A DNA stretch of 64,000 nt from positions 10,171,507 to 10,235,506 of the forward strand of contig OU342632.1 of the NCBI GenBank assembly GCA_910589415.1, read 5' to 3'. This DNA is from Malachius bipustulatus. Its lineage: Eukaryota > Arthropoda > Insecta > Coleoptera > Melyridae. Shown here one piece after another: positions 45,598-56,590 of this stretch (its first letter is position 1; every line of letters starts with the position of its first letter). The notes below the pieces were generated by a model that saw nothing but the letters and a program-made list of their open reading frames with translations, did no database searches and was not told the DNA's origin. Position numbers and translations under genes: made by a program.

Positions 45598-46294
45598 AAC
45601 GATTACTTCTTTGGATTAGAAACCGAATTTATCTTTATCTTTTTTGGCTTTTATGTATCTAGGATTTTCATGAAATAAATCTCATAATTATTTGAACTTT
45701 ACGATTTGTCTGCGATATCACTTGATATTTATATAAATTTCTCTTGTTGCTTACTGCATGAATTTTTTATTGAAAGCTTTTGCATGACTTAGTTTTAAGC
45801 ATTATTGTTCCCTAATATATGTGTACCTACCTAATTATCTTTGTGCAAAGTGCCGTGCCGCGAAAATACCTACTTTTTCTTACCGCTACACTGCCGCTAA
45901 AGGGTAACCCGTCAGGGAGCTTTACGGAGTGGTCGATTATACCGTCGCGATGTCTCGAGCAAGTTTTAGAGAAGCTTAATTCCGTACGGAGAGGATACTC
46001 GATACGAGAGCTCTGTAGTTAAGCTGTCTTTGAAAACTGTATCCAAAAATCTTTCCCTGAAAATTACCTTACCATTTTCTCATTAAGTTAGGTTAGGTTT
46101 CCATTAATCTTTGACTCTCCAGTCAGCTGCTGATGATAGTGCCGACAAGCGCTAAAGCTACGAGCAGTGTTGCGACGTATCCCTGGCATTCTTTACGTCA
46201 AACGTAGAAAACGAATTCTTTACGTGTAAAGATACACCATAGCGTCACATAGCTTTTTCGATCCCTACCTTACCGACTTTAGTAGATTTCAATC
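45598..46294 (+). other. Retrotransposon leader
   Basis: About 700 bases between the primer site and the gag ATG. A 67-codon frame at 45819-46022 has no family features. This region would normally hold packaging signals. Confidence 0.5.
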
Positions 46295-47725
46295 ATGAAT
46301 CCCGTTCAAGCTTTATTAAGTGAAGAACTCGCTTATGAAATAGCGATTAGAAAACAAGTCCCATTTAGTACACAGGAGAAAAGACGAATTCAATTTCGTG
46401 CCCTGTTAAATAGGGAAGAAAATTCTCTTTCTATTTCCGAATCTGTCTACCCCTTTGACAAAGATTCTGCAGAGGTGAAAAAGACTCTTGCAGATTTGAA
46501 AATCAAAATACAGGACGCTCCCTTGTCTCTTAATGACCCTATCTGTCAAAGAATTCAATGTCGTCTGAATCATGTGATCTCTAGAATCAATAGATTCAAA
46601 CTTGATCAAGATCCTGAAGCAAAAGCTTTAGCTGACGATTTATTTTCTGAGGCTTTAGAATTAGAAGGTCAATGGCTTCTGAAAAACGACCAGTCCCTAG
46701 ACCAAACTGATAACTCACCCAATTCCCAGAGTGCATCAAGCTCTACTGTCTCCACTCATTCTAGACCTAGTGTTCCAGTTTATAAATGGAATATTAAATT
46801 TTCTGGCTCTTCTAAGGATAATTTGATCCAATTTCTAGAAAAGGTCAAAGAACTTCAAAGGTCGAGAAATGTCTCAGACCGCGATCTTTTTGATTCGGCA
46901 ATGGATCTTTTTGAAGACAAGGCTCTGATTTGGTTTCGCAGTGTTGCCAGCTCAATTATTTCTTGGGAAGATCTCAAGAATAAATTGAAAATTACTTTTC
47001 TCCCCCTCTCTTACGATGATGACCTATTAGAGGAAATCAAACAAAGGACTCATGGTGAATTTGAGTTAGTTGCTATCTATGTGGCCTCGATGCAAGGCTT
47101 ATTTAAGAGATTGTCTACTCCTCCATCAGAAGTGGAGCAATTTAAAATAATCAAGAAAAATCTTCATCCCTACTTCCAAAACCATCTTGCCCTTGTTGAG
47201 GTAAACAACATTCAGGACATAATTTCAATTGGAAAGAAGTTAGAAGATAATAGGACTATAGTCCAACAATATCGTCCCCCTCCCTCTAAGAAGGTTCAAA
47301 GTCTCTTAAATTCAGACCTAGCATGTTCTGGAGAACCAGCTTCTTTCTCTTCTCGTAAAGCCAGAGGCACACCAACTAAAGGTGCACCTACACCTAGTAA
47401 CACCAAGATCCCTGTTACTAACCTTTCTGCAGTCACCTGTTGGAATTGTTCCAACAAAGGTCATACCTATGTAAGGTGTAATCTCCCTAGAAAAGTTTTC
47501 TGTTATGGCTGTGGTCATAAAAATGTCTACAAGTCTAAATGCCCCTCATGTTCGGCAGATTTCCTGAACTCTCTCAAAGTCACTTCTCGTTCAAAAAACG
47601 GCGAAGTTGCACAACAGGGTGCAGTGCGACAACAAGAGACAAGCCGCCCAAAGCGAGCCCTTGTAGAAAAGAGCTCGAAGCCAAAGGACGATCAGTCTCC
47701 TCCCTCTCCAAAAGACCAGCACTAA
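46295..47725 (+). CDS. gag: Gag polyprotein of the gypsy element
   Basis: Intact 476-residue frame. The central part (about 160-330) resembles the gypsy-type capsid domain, with the FLEKVKELQRSRNVSDRDLF and ALIWFRSV blocks. A CX2CX4HX4C zinc knuckle lies at residues 382-395 (CWNCSNKGHTYVRC). A second, divergent Cys motif at 403-419 (CYGCGHKNVYKSKCPSC) lacks the His, as in several insect gypsy groups. The C-terminal tail is basic. Gag forms the particle and packages the RNA. The frame overlaps pol and contains the slippery site at residues 433-435. No stop or frameshift interrupts it, so the copy could still be functional. Confidence 0.93.
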   Translation: MNPVQALLSEELAYEIAIRKQVPFSTQEKRRIQFRALLNREENSLSISESVYPFDKDSAEVKKTLADLKIKIQDAPLSLNDPICQRIQCRLNHVISRINRFKLDQDPEAKALADDLFSEALELEGQWLLKNDQSLDQTDNSPNSQSASSSTVSTHSRPSVPVYKWNIKFSGSSKDNLIQFLEKVKELQRSRNVSDRDLFDSAMDLFEDKALIWFRSVASSIISWEDLKNKLKITFLPLSYDDDLLEEIKQRTHGEFELVAIYVASMQGLFKRLSTPPSEVEQFKIIKKNLHPYFQNHLALVEVNNIQDIISIGKKLEDNRTIVQQYRPPPSKKVQSLLNSDLACSGEPASFSSRKARGTPTKGAPTPSNTKIPVTNLSAVTCWNCSNKGHTYVRCNLPRKVFCYGCGHKNVYKSKCPSCSADFLNSLKVTSRSKNGEVAQQGAVRQQETSRPKRALVEKSSKPKDDQSPPSPKDQH

Positions 47726-50700
47726 TATCTTCCAGTTATCTTGTTGATTTCACTATCCAAAAGGAACAGTGGAAATCATGGTTGCAAAAAGTTGCAAACT
47801 TTTTCGAATCTTTTCGAATACCTCCTAAAAAGGACATACCTAAACCAAGTGCTGACTCTTTAATACCTGTTATAGCTCCAATCTTATTATCTAACCCTGT
47901 TGACAATAGACCATTTATAGCTGTCAAAATGTGTGACGTACCTTATACAGCCCTCTTTGACACCGGCGCCAATATCTCTGTTTGTGATTTGGAAACCATG
48001 CAGGAAGTTCTGGGTGAACTACCCATCCCTTCCAAAAATTCGGATTTGTTGTGTTCCCTGAAAAATGCTGACGGCTCCCCTCTATCTGTTATCGACATAA
48101 TTGAACTTGACCTGACCATAGATGACGTCACAAAGAAAGTTCAATTCCATGTGGTATCTTCCATTTCACCACAAATTATCTTGGGAATAGACGTAGCTCG
48201 TATTTTCAACATGATGATTAATTTCGTAAATGAATCTTTCGAAGTTCATCCCGGTGATCCTTCGTCTTCATTATCTCCTATCTTACCTAATGAACTTACG
48301 GTTTGCGCTATCAATAAGATTCAGGATATCTCTTGTTTACCTCCTACCGACCTGTCTAGACTTGAATCGACGATAGACAAATTCAAAAGTTTGGCCCGTG
48401 TTGATATACTCCCTGAAACCAATGTGCTATGCCATTCCATAGAAACAAAAGACGCTAAGCCTTTTAGACAGAGACAATATCCATTATCTCCAACCCTTCA
48501 ACAATATCTGAATGAAGAGGTAGATAAATTACTTAAGTTAGAAATTGTCGAAAAAAGTAATTCTCCTTGGGTGTCCCCTGTTCTTTTGGTCCGCAAGAAA
48601 GACAAAACATACCGTATGTGTTTTGATGGTCGAAAACTAAACGAGATCACCACACATGACTCATATCCCCTGCCTAGAATCGATACTATCTTGAGCAAGC
48701 TCAAAGACGCTAATTATCTTACCTCCATCGATTTAAAGCAGGCTTTCTTTCAAGTTCCTTTGGACGAAGAATCCCGCCCAAAGACCGCTTTTGTAGTTCC
48801 CGGGAGAGGTTTATTCCAATTCCGACGAATGCCTTTCGGACTGAGAAATAGTGCTCAAACCCAGCAACGACTTATGGACACAATTTTAGGTCCAGCTTTG
48901 GAGCCATTTGTTTTCGTCTATCTTGACGATATAATTATCGCTACCAATAGTTTCGAGAAACACCTGGAAATTTTAAGGGAAGTATACGAGCGTTTAAAAG
49001 ACGCTAATCTTACTGTCAACTTCGACAAATGTCACTTCTGTCGAGATTCTCTCTCCTTTTTGGGTTTTATTATCGATAGAAACGGATTGCGAGTCAGTGA
49101 AGAGAAAGTTAAATCGATTATTGAGTCCCCTGTTCCTCATAACACCACTGGAGTAAGACACGTCCTAGGTATCTTACAATATTATAGGCGTTTCATAAAG
49201 GATTTTTCTACAATCAGTGCTCCTATCTCAGCTCTGCTGCATAACCGAAAAAAGGGACAGTCAATAACTTGGAACTCAGAAGCTGATCAAGCTTTCAAAC
49301 TTCTCAAAGAACGACTAACTACAGCTCCCGTTCTAGCTAGCCCAGATTTCTCGAAGCCCTTTTGCATACAGACGGATGCAAGTGATTTCGGGTTAGGTGC
49401 GGTGCTTTTTCAACTTGAGGGAGATTTTGAACACCCCATTGCTTTTGCTAGTCGAATGCTCTCGAAAGCCGAGAAGAAATATACCGTTACCGAAAGAGAA
49501 TGTTTAGGTGTCCTCTTTGGTATAGAATATTTTCGCCCTTATGTCGAAGGTGCAAATTTTACAGTTTACACCGATCATGCCTCTCTTCTCTGGCTTCGCA
49601 CGTTAAAAGATCCTATGGGTCGCGTAGCTAGATGGTGTTTACGCCTCAGCCAGTTTGATTTCGACATTAAACATCGAAAAGGCACTTGCAATGTCCCTGC
49701 AGACTATCTTTCCCGTTCTATTTCTTCTATCTCTCTTCAAAACTTTGTACCTGATGATTGGTATAAAGACATGGTCTCCAAAGTTACCGAGTTTCCTGAG
49801 AAATACCCTGACTTTACCATCAAAGACAATATTCTTTATAAACATGTTAAGCCTCGAGTGGAAGTCGTGTCTAACCTATCTGATTGGAAAATTGTTGTCC
49901 CTACTCCTAACCGGGAGGAAATAATTGCTCAATTCCATGACCCTCCAACTTCTGCACATTTTGGAGTAAGCAAAACTTTGGCGAGAATTTCTGAAGTTTA
50001 TTATTGGCCCAAAATGGTTGTCTCAGTCAAAAAGTACGTGAGAAACTGCCAGGTTTGTGGAGCACACAAAGCCCCAAACACTGCTCGCGTAGGACTCATG
50101 GGTAATTATAAGAAAATCAATTTTCCCTTCCAATTTCTCTCTATTGACTTCATGGGACCTTTCCCTCGATCCAAGGCTAGAAACACCCAACTTTTGGTCG
50201 TCACTGATTGGTTTTCGAAATTCGTTTTGGTTAAACCAATGCCTAATGCTACAGCAGCTGCCGTTACCAAATTTCTTGAGAACCAAGTGTTCTTAATTTT
50301 CGGTGTGCCTCAAATTCTGCTTTGTGACAACGCTCAAATCTTTAAAAGCAGTCTATTTACTAATTTGCTGAAAAACTACGAAGTTAACTTGTGGTATAGC
50401 GCCAGGCATTTATCTCAGGTGAATCCGACCGAGAGAACGAATCGTACCATCCTTACAGCCATCTCATCTTACATCCGTGACAATCATAAAGATTGGGATA
50501 AAAATGTTTATAAAGTTGCACAAGCAATTAACTTATCGGTGAGCGAAGTTACTAAACACGCTCCAGCTTTCCTACTTTTCGCTAGAAATGTCCCTATAGA
50601 CGGAACCTTTTACGGTCCAGTCTCAGATAATTATCTAGAATTACCTGATGATCTGTCTTATGTTCATCGAGAACAAGACATATCTAAATTACCTCCTATC

Positions 50701-51006
50701 TTCAGTGATATACGCGATAGACTTAAGAAAGCTTACGAAGTAAGTAAGAAACATTACGACTTACGCAAGCGCCCCGATGTTTTCACCGAGGGTGACCTCG
50801 TCTGGAAACATACCTACCCACTTTCGAATGCCGCAAAGAATTTTGCTGCTAAATTGGCCCCAAAATTCGTACTATGCCGGATATCTAAAGTAGTGTCTAA
50901 ATTAGTGTACGAATTACAAGACCAAGAAGGCAATCCCCTAGGTCGCTGGCATTCTAAAGATTTGAAGGTTTATCGAGGCGAAGACCCGCCGAAAAGTGAC
51001 GAATAG
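47539..51006 (+). CDS. pol: Pol polyprotein of the gypsy element (protease, RT, RNase H, integrase)
   Basis: The intact frame is 1155 codons from its first ATG; expression is expected as a Gag-Pol fusion through the frameshift at 47593-47599, so that ATG is probably not used. Protease: active-site DTGA at 141-144. RT: catalytic YLDD at 461-464, with the RRMPFGLRNS block before it. RNase H: the first Asp is at 613 in TDASDFGLGAVLF. Integrase: HHCC zinc finger with a His at 807 and CQVC beyond it, then catalytic D870, D930 and E965 with 34 residues between the last two. The order RT-RH-IN is that of Ty3/gypsy. No disabling change is visible. The protein copies the RNA into DNA and inserts it into the genome. 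Confidence 0.95.
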   Translation: MPLMFGRFPELSQSHFSFKKRRSCTTGCSATTRDKPPKASPCRKELEAKGRSVSSLSKRPALISSSYLVDFTIQKEQWKSWLQKVANFFESFRIPPKKDIPKPSADSLIPVIAPILLSNPVDNRPFIAVKMCDVPYTALFDTGANISVCDLETMQEVLGELPIPSKNSDLLCSLKNADGSPLSVIDIIELDLTIDDVTKKVQFHVVSSISPQIILGIDVARIFNMMINFVNESFEVHPGDPSSSLSPILPNELTVCAINKIQDISCLPPTDLSRLESTIDKFKSLARVDILPETNVLCHSIETKDAKPFRQRQYPLSPTLQQYLNEEVDKLLKLEIVEKSNSPWVSPVLLVRKKDKTYRMCFDGRKLNEITTHDSYPLPRIDTILSKLKDANYLTSIDLKQAFFQVPLDEESRPKTAFVVPGRGLFQFRRMPFGLRNSAQTQQRLMDTILGPALEPFVFVYLDDIIIATNSFEKHLEILREVYERLKDANLTVNFDKCHFCRDSLSFLGFIIDRNGLRVSEEKVKSIIESPVPHNTTGVRHVLGILQYYRRFIKDFSTISAPISALLHNRKKGQSITWNSEADQAFKLLKERLTTAPVLASPDFSKPFCIQTDASDFGLGAVLFQLEGDFEHPIAFASRMLSKAEKKYTVTERECLGVLFGIEYFRPYVEGANFTVYTDHASLLWLRTLKDPMGRVARWCLRLSQFDFDIKHRKGTCNVPADYLSRSISSISLQNFVPDDWYKDMVSKVTEFPEKYPDFTIKDNILYKHVKPRVEVVSNLSDWKIVVPTPNREEIIAQFHDPPTSAHFGVSKTLARISEVYYWPKMVVSVKKYVRNCQVCGAHKAPNTARVGLMGNYKKINFPFQFLSIDFMGPFPRSKARNTQLLVVTDWFSKFVLVKPMPNATAAAVTKFLENQVFLIFGVPQILLCDNAQIFKSSLFTNLLKNYEVNLWYSARHLSQVNPTERTNRTILTAISSYIRDNHKDWDKNVYKVAQAINLSVSEVTKHAPAFLLFARNVPIDGTFYGPVSDNYLELPDDLSYVHREQDISKLPPIFSDIRDRLKKAYEVSKKHYDLRKRPDVFTEGDLVWKHTYPLSNAAKNFAAKLAPKFVLCRISKVVSKLVYELQDQEGNPLGRWHSKDLKVYRGEDPPKSDE
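47593..47630 (+). promoter_or_regulatory. -1 ribosomal frameshift signal between gag and pol
   Basis: A AAA AAC in the gag phase (47593-47599) is a classical -1 slippery heptamer. After a 6-nt spacer a stem GTTGCAC (47606-47612) pairs with GTGCGAC (47624-47630), with one G-U pair and an 11-nt loop. Pol is in the -1 frame relative to gag, and the site lies within the overlap. All elements of the signal are visible in the sequence. Confidence 0.8.
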
Positions 51007-53733
51007 TTCCTTGTAATATCTTCTCTTTAACTTTGTTTCCCCTACCTATCTTTATCTCTCTTTTTGTAATTGACAAAAATCCGTTTAGAAAATGAGGCCT
51101 AGCAATACGAGAATTGAGAAAGCTCCGTTTCTAGTTGTATCTTAGAATGAATGAAGAATGTATGCAGAATGAATACCGTATCTTTCAAAGCGTTTCTCAA
51201 GGATCTCGAAACTAGTAGTGTGAATGTAGCGCTAAGTGTGAATGTTGCTAATTTTGGGATCGGTATCTGCTATCCTCAGGCTCTCATTTTATTTTATCGC
51301 TCAAATTTTGAGAAGCCATATCTTTCTGGTTATCTGAAATCATTACCTTGAAAAGTAACTATTCGCCTATCTTGTCTGACCACGTTTACAGGTCTAATGT
51401 TATCTTTTAAATTTTCTTATGTTCAATGAACTAAAGAAAATGCTATCTTGCCGTTGTATCTACCTTATCTTATCTTTTACCTTTATCTTATCTACCGTCT
51501 AGTTTTAGACGGGTGCTTTCCCGACAGTTTCCGCCCTGCTATGTGCTAAAGTGAAAACTGCTCTGCTTGTCCAATCAGACGACAGCAGATTCCTTTTATC
51601 TTATCTTACCATCTCTTTCAAACACGGGTGCTTTCCCGACAGTTTCCGCCCTGCTGTAGGCTAAAGTGAAAACTGCCCTGTTTGTCCAAACAAAAGGCAA
51701 CAGGTTATCTTTATCTTACCCACCATCTCTTCCAAGAACGGGTGCTTTCCCGACAGTTTCCGCCCTGCTATGTGCTAAAGTGAAAACTGCTCTGCTTGTC
51801 AAATCAGACGACAGCAGATCTCTTTTATCTTATCTTACCATCTCTTTCGGAAACGGGTGCTTTCCCGACAGTTTCCGCCCTGCTACGTGCTAAAGTGAAA
51901 ACTGCTCTGCTAGTCCAATCAGATGACAGCAGATCTCTTTTATCTTTATCTTACCCACCATCTTTTAAAGACGGGTGCTTTCCCGACAGTTTCCGCCCTG
52001 CTATGTGCTAAAGTGAAAACTGCTCTGCTTGTCAAATCAGACGACAGCAGATCTCTTTTATCTTATCTACCATCTTTCCAAGATTGGGTGCTTTAAGATT
52101 TTCCGCCCTGCATGGCTAAAGTGAAAAATCCCTCTGTTGTCTCAACGGAAGACAACAGAATATCTCTACCTTGTCTTACCTATCTTTCAAGAAAACGAAA
52201 ATTGAATTAGCAAATTTTCTTCTTGATAAAAATGACAGGCGTAAGCTTTAGTCAAAGCTTCGTGCCTTTCTTATCTTTAATTTCTTTTCAAAGAAAAGGA
52301 ATTACCTATCTTACCTTATCTATAGCTATTAGTACCATAATAGAATGGTAGCTAATACTTATCTTCTCTGCGAATATTTTCCAAAATGGAAAATAAAAAT
52401 CTATGTGAATTCTAGTGTTGAATTTGCAAAGATGACTTGAGATATTCGGTGTTAACACAAATGAATTTGAACACGGATATTGAATGTCCCCTACCTTAGC
52501 GATGAAAATGGTTGTTCCATTTTTCTTATCTTACCGAGTGAGATAAATTATCTTACCGTTACCTTAATGTTTATCTAATAATCCAGGCGATTATTGATGT
52601 TTTCTCTGTGCGATTATCGAATGTTTATCTATGCGATTATTGGATGATTTATCGATATGATTATTGCAATTACGCTATCTGATAAGCTACGCAGTGATTA
52701 TCTGCGAACTTCCTTTCTCTCAACCATTTATTATGGAGTCGCATAGACGACGACATAGTCAAATTTTGACTGGCTCAAAGATGAAAAATCTTGCCTATGG
52801 ATTACCCTTGTGGACTCCAAAAATTTATCTTTCCCTGTACATAGATGTTTTGATGCCCAAGTTTGGACAGCATCAACCCCCTTGAGGATCGAGTTTCACT
52901 TTTGCTTTGTTAAACCTGCTACTTAACCGCGACAGTTTCATTCTTGACTTTTCCGCTCACCACTGTCTCAGTGGCGGGGCATGCTTCAAAGCAGAGCGCG
53001 GGTTGTCGTTGGTCGGGGAAGCGGTGTTCAACAGTAAGGGAGATATTTCGTGCCCACCTCAGGAGATTTTTCCTTCTTAGGAATTCAAATTTTATTTATT
53101 TCAGAATATTCATTACTGTGATATCTGACAGTATTATTGATTTTGTTACCTTAGTATGTATCTTATCTTACATTATCTATCTTATCTTATATTATCTAAC
53201 CATATCTTATCGTATCTTCATATCTAGTTATCTAGAAATTATTCTTTCGTTTATCGACATTGTTCGGCAAGAACAATTACCGTTTAAGAAAGTTGTCTTA
53301 ATTATCGTTACTACCGTTACTAGCATATCTTTTATTTTTGTTGCCTTTGCAATGAAGCATGAATATTTTATTTTTATACCTTATGAATAATTATTACCTA
53401 GTGCTTAATATTTAAGTTGCATGTAATTTTAGTAAACCTAACGCTATTCCCTTTGAAAGTTGCATGTTACCTTAGTAAGCATATATAAGAGAAATTTTAT
53501 TCATTCAATGAAACAGATCAATGATGTCGTTGACAGTTTGTTCGTTCAGAATTGTTATCTTATTTCCTCGAAAGGTTCATGTTATTTATGAACGTGATTT
53601 CTGAATCATATTCTCTAAGCTTATCGTCACCTAGTTGTCCCGCAAACATACCCTTCTTCGGGTATAGTAACAACTTGAAACACGCCTGTGCTTTTTCCAG
53701 TTGGTTTATCTTTAACCCTTTCCTTACCCCGGT
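51007..53733 (+). other. Non-coding 3' region of the gypsy element, rich in TTATC/TATCTT
   Basis: About 2.7 kb without a convincing gene. TATCTTA and ACCTTATC motifs recur throughout, giving many GATAA sites on the other strand. It includes the 115-bp tandem array. A 148-codon frame at 52944-53390 has hydrophobic runs, but these come from the TATCTTA repeats; I do not accept it as env. Confidence 0.6.
51508..52150 (+). repeat. Six-copy tandem array, unit about 115 bp, inside the gypsy element
   Basis: The block GGGTGCTTTCCCGACAGTTT begins at 51511, 51626, 51740, 51855 and 51973, and a degenerate sixth copy at 52086. Spacing is 113-118 bases. Each unit then has CCGCCCTGCTATGTGCTAAA, GTGAAAACTGCTCTGCTTGT with a partly complementary GACGACAGCAG, and a run of TTATCTTA motifs. 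Confidence 0.92.
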
Positions 53734-53744
53734 AAAGAGAGGTG
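53734..53744 (+). promoter_or_regulatory. Polypurine tract before the 3' LTR
   Basis: AAAGAGAGG followed by TG directly before the LTR; expected primer for plus-strand DNA synthesis. Confidence 0.55.
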
Positions 53745-55352
53745 TGTAACGTCGTTAAAGGTTTTATTCTTTAATTAGCTCCATTTAATATTATTAAATA
53801 AGATATCATTGTCTAAATCCTTGCTATTAAGGTTCCGAAAATATGAATTTTGAACTAACATCGCCACCTGTTGCCGAGTGGTAAAACTAACTAAACTAGG
53901 CAAGTTCAAGATCCCTACCTTGTAGTACAATCTGTAACTTCTTTCTCTTACAATCTTCCTTTTCGATTAACTAGAAACACAGATGTCGCTGTGATGTAGT
54001 TTCGGAAGATGAACTAACACCCTTTTGAGTTGCGCAAAAGGATTGGTCCTTTTCGCGAGTCTGGAACAGGCTCGGCCATCTTCCATTCTTGGTGCTTGAA
54101 GCGACCAGTCGCACCCCTACCTTTTCTCTTTATCTAAGGACCGATTATTATATCGGGTAAGTAAATTGTTCAAACTATCTGAAACTTTCTCTAATAGAGT
54201 TTATATATTGTTATAGTTCTTTTCTACCTACCCTATCAATCGGGGCACTATCTTATTTCGTCGGAAAACCTATCTACGGAGTTGAACCCCACCTGTCTTC
54301 ACAGACGCCATATTGGTTTTCATACTTTCTACGTCCGAATATCTGCTTTTATGGAAGGAATCTCCTACATTATCTGAAGGTTTTGCTGCTACCTGCCCCT
54401 GAATACTGGATCTCATCATTCGGAGCCTCATATTTTCGAGTTTCATCTAACCTCGAAGGACGACCACGCTACCAGAGTTAGGCACGTGTTCCCACGGGAC
54501 ACGACACCGTCCACCAGTCTTTCTGCCACCCCAGAGGGAGACCACGGTCTCTTATCCTGAGATTTCGTCCAGGGCCCCGCTCTCCAGTCTCAGCACGACA
54601 TTCCAAGGAAGGCAAAATGTCGTATCAGTAAGCAAAGCGTGACATAACCTTTTATTGCTCAGAGTGATATCAGAGAAATTTGTTAGGATTTTTGTGTCGT
54701 TCTATTGCCTTATCTTGTCGAGAGATTGATGTTTTATTAATTAAAACTTATATTAATAATAACTTTGAAATACCTGATATACAATCATTACCATTATTAT
54801 TCAAGTAATACTTGAAATGAACTTGTCAATTATTATGTGAAGGAAAGATAGATATCTATTATTTTCTCTACCAGTTAAACTGTTAAATGAGATATTTTGC
54901 AATTAACTTCATGATCAATTAATTAGTAATTTCATAACCATAGAATTTCAATAAGTTATTTTGTAAACAGAATTCATAAATATACTTTTCATTAAAAGAT
55001 CAACTTTATTATTCAGTAGGTAGATACTACAGTAGTTGGAAATTATTAACATCTCATAACCTGAGTGAATTTTGATGCCTTTATAGTTCAGGTTACTTTA
55101 GATCTATTATTCAAAATTAAAAGGTCATCTGGCATCCCAGTACCTTATCTCTTAGGGGTAATTAAACCGTACTGCTTTATGCTGCTGATGCTACTACAGT
55201 CGCATGAAATCTGAATGAGATTTTAGTGCATCAACTAATACTTCGGCCCAACGAAGGTAAGTCGGCAATTATTTCAACAACGATCGAATTTTAATTGGCC
55301 AAGAATCATTTTAATTGGCCCAGAGCCTAATCTAATTAGCCCGACCGCAGCA
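53745..55352 (+). repeat. 3' LTR, 1608 bp
   Basis: Same ends and length as the 5' LTR. The flanking base before the TG differs (G here, C at the 5' copy), which fixes the LTR boundary. Confidence 0.95.
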
Positions 55353-55356
55353 GCTC

Positions 55357-55590
55357 AATGCATGTTTAATTTATCTATAAATCCCAGACGGTGTCAAGCA
55401 AAATGTAATTCAAGTACGAGGAGAATTATTTCAATTATTTCACAGAGCTCATTTCCAAAATGTTTGAAGATCGCTAGAGTATGTCCCGTCTTTAAGAGCG
55501 GCAACAATAATGAAATCACTACTTATAGGCCGATCTTCTGTCAGTCTTCTCCAAAATTTTTGAAGCCATATTGTATAAATAGTAAGGTAT
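55357..55590 (+). pseudogene. LINE reverse transcriptase fragment next to the gypsy insertion
   Basis: The frame reads HMFNLSINPRR, then FPKCLKIARVCPVFKSGNNN and TYRPIFCQSSPKF. These are the first RT block of Jockey/CR1-type elements (a segment ending in FKSGxxxxxxNYRPISLL). It is truncated on both sides. Confidence 0.65.
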
Positions 55591-56466
55591 TGTGGGTTTT
55601 TCAAAGTGCAGACCCCCTATATATCAAAAAAAATTCTCAGTGGTCCCAGCACAATTTCCTAAGTCACGTTCCACCAAGGGGCGGTCGGGGGGCGAGGGGC
55701 CATTGTAGAGTAGGTACGGGATATCGGTTTTTTGTGAATTGCTCCGTCAGTTTTGATCCTACCGAAAAAATTGTTCTTCTCAAAATGGCTGAGCTGAACC
55801 AATATTGAGAAAACTTGCCATTAACAATAAACAAACAAATATAGATAATTTAGCTATTTCAAGTTTTGTGTAGGTAGATGTGGCGTAGATATTCAGGGAT
55901 ACGCCACTAATAACTTTATTGCAAATACAAATTACAAAACGAATTTATTTCAATTACCTATAAAAACTCATTTGTCTAACATGCATGCATTTTATAACAA
56001 AAAGTATCCTTTATTTTCTTCCATACGGCACACCATTTTTGAGATATTTGAAGTTTCCTCAGCCAATGTCATTAATCATTAAGAATAACATTTTGCATAA
56101 AAAATGTTTGTTAGATAACTTTTGGAAAACAATAATTTTGTAATGTAAATGGCCCAAGAATACCTGAGAAAACTTCAAAAAAGTTTCATCTCATGAAAAA
56201 ATTAAAAAATGCTTCATTGTTATAAAATGCATGATGTGGACTGTTGAGAATAACGACTTTGCAATTGCAAAAAGTCAGTGGCGTAAAAGAAGGAGGGAAA
56301 AGGGGTCCAATCCTGAATATCTATGCCACTGGAAGACGTCTACAAAACCTGAAATGGGAAAATTAAAGATCTTTGTTTGTTAATTGTTCATACCAAAAGC
56401 TTTATCAAAATCTGTTTAAAATGACACGAGTTATAACCAAAAACTTTTAAATTTTTTTAAGTTTTT
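55591..56466. other. Intergenic, nothing recognised
   Basis: AT-rich apart from a G-rich patch at about 55678-55700. No family features. Confidence 0.4.
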
Positions 56467-56590
56467 GGCACCCTATATCTTTTAAACTAAACGTCATTTT
56501 GAGTTGAAATTTATTTTTTCAACTTTCATTTATGAATGGAACTACACCCCTTAAAATTTGGCCCTATATCTCTGAAACACCCTGTATATA
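56467..56590 (+). repeat. About 120-bp repeat with CACCCTGTA ends (copy 2)
   Basis: Begins GGCACCCTATATCTTTTAAA, contains CACCCCTTAAAATTTGGCCC and ends GAAACACCCTGTATATAG. The block order is like 60523-60650. Confidence 0.6.

Larger units (their letters stand above)
43970..55352 (+). mobile_element. Complete Ty3/gypsy LTR retrotransposon, 11.4 kb
   Basis: Two 1608-bp LTRs bracket gag, pol and a long non-coding 3' region. GCTC is duplicated at 43966-43969 and 55353-55356. A TGG-starting primer site, intact gag and pol in overlapping frames, and a purine-rich tract before the 3' LTR are present. There is no env-like gene. Domain order in pol (protease, RT, RNase H, integrase) assigns it to Ty3/gypsy. 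The LTRs look identical where I compared them, so the insertion is recent. Confidence 0.95.

Noticed and set aside
47539..47541. ATG at 47539 as the true start of pol
   Set aside because: It lies in the gag overlap upstream of a clear slippery site; expression by -1 frameshift is far more likely.
52944..53390. Hydrophobic 148-codon frame as a possible env of the gypsy element
   Set aside because: The hydrophobic runs come from TATCTTA-type repeats; there is no signal peptide, cleavage site or Cys pattern of an envelope protein.
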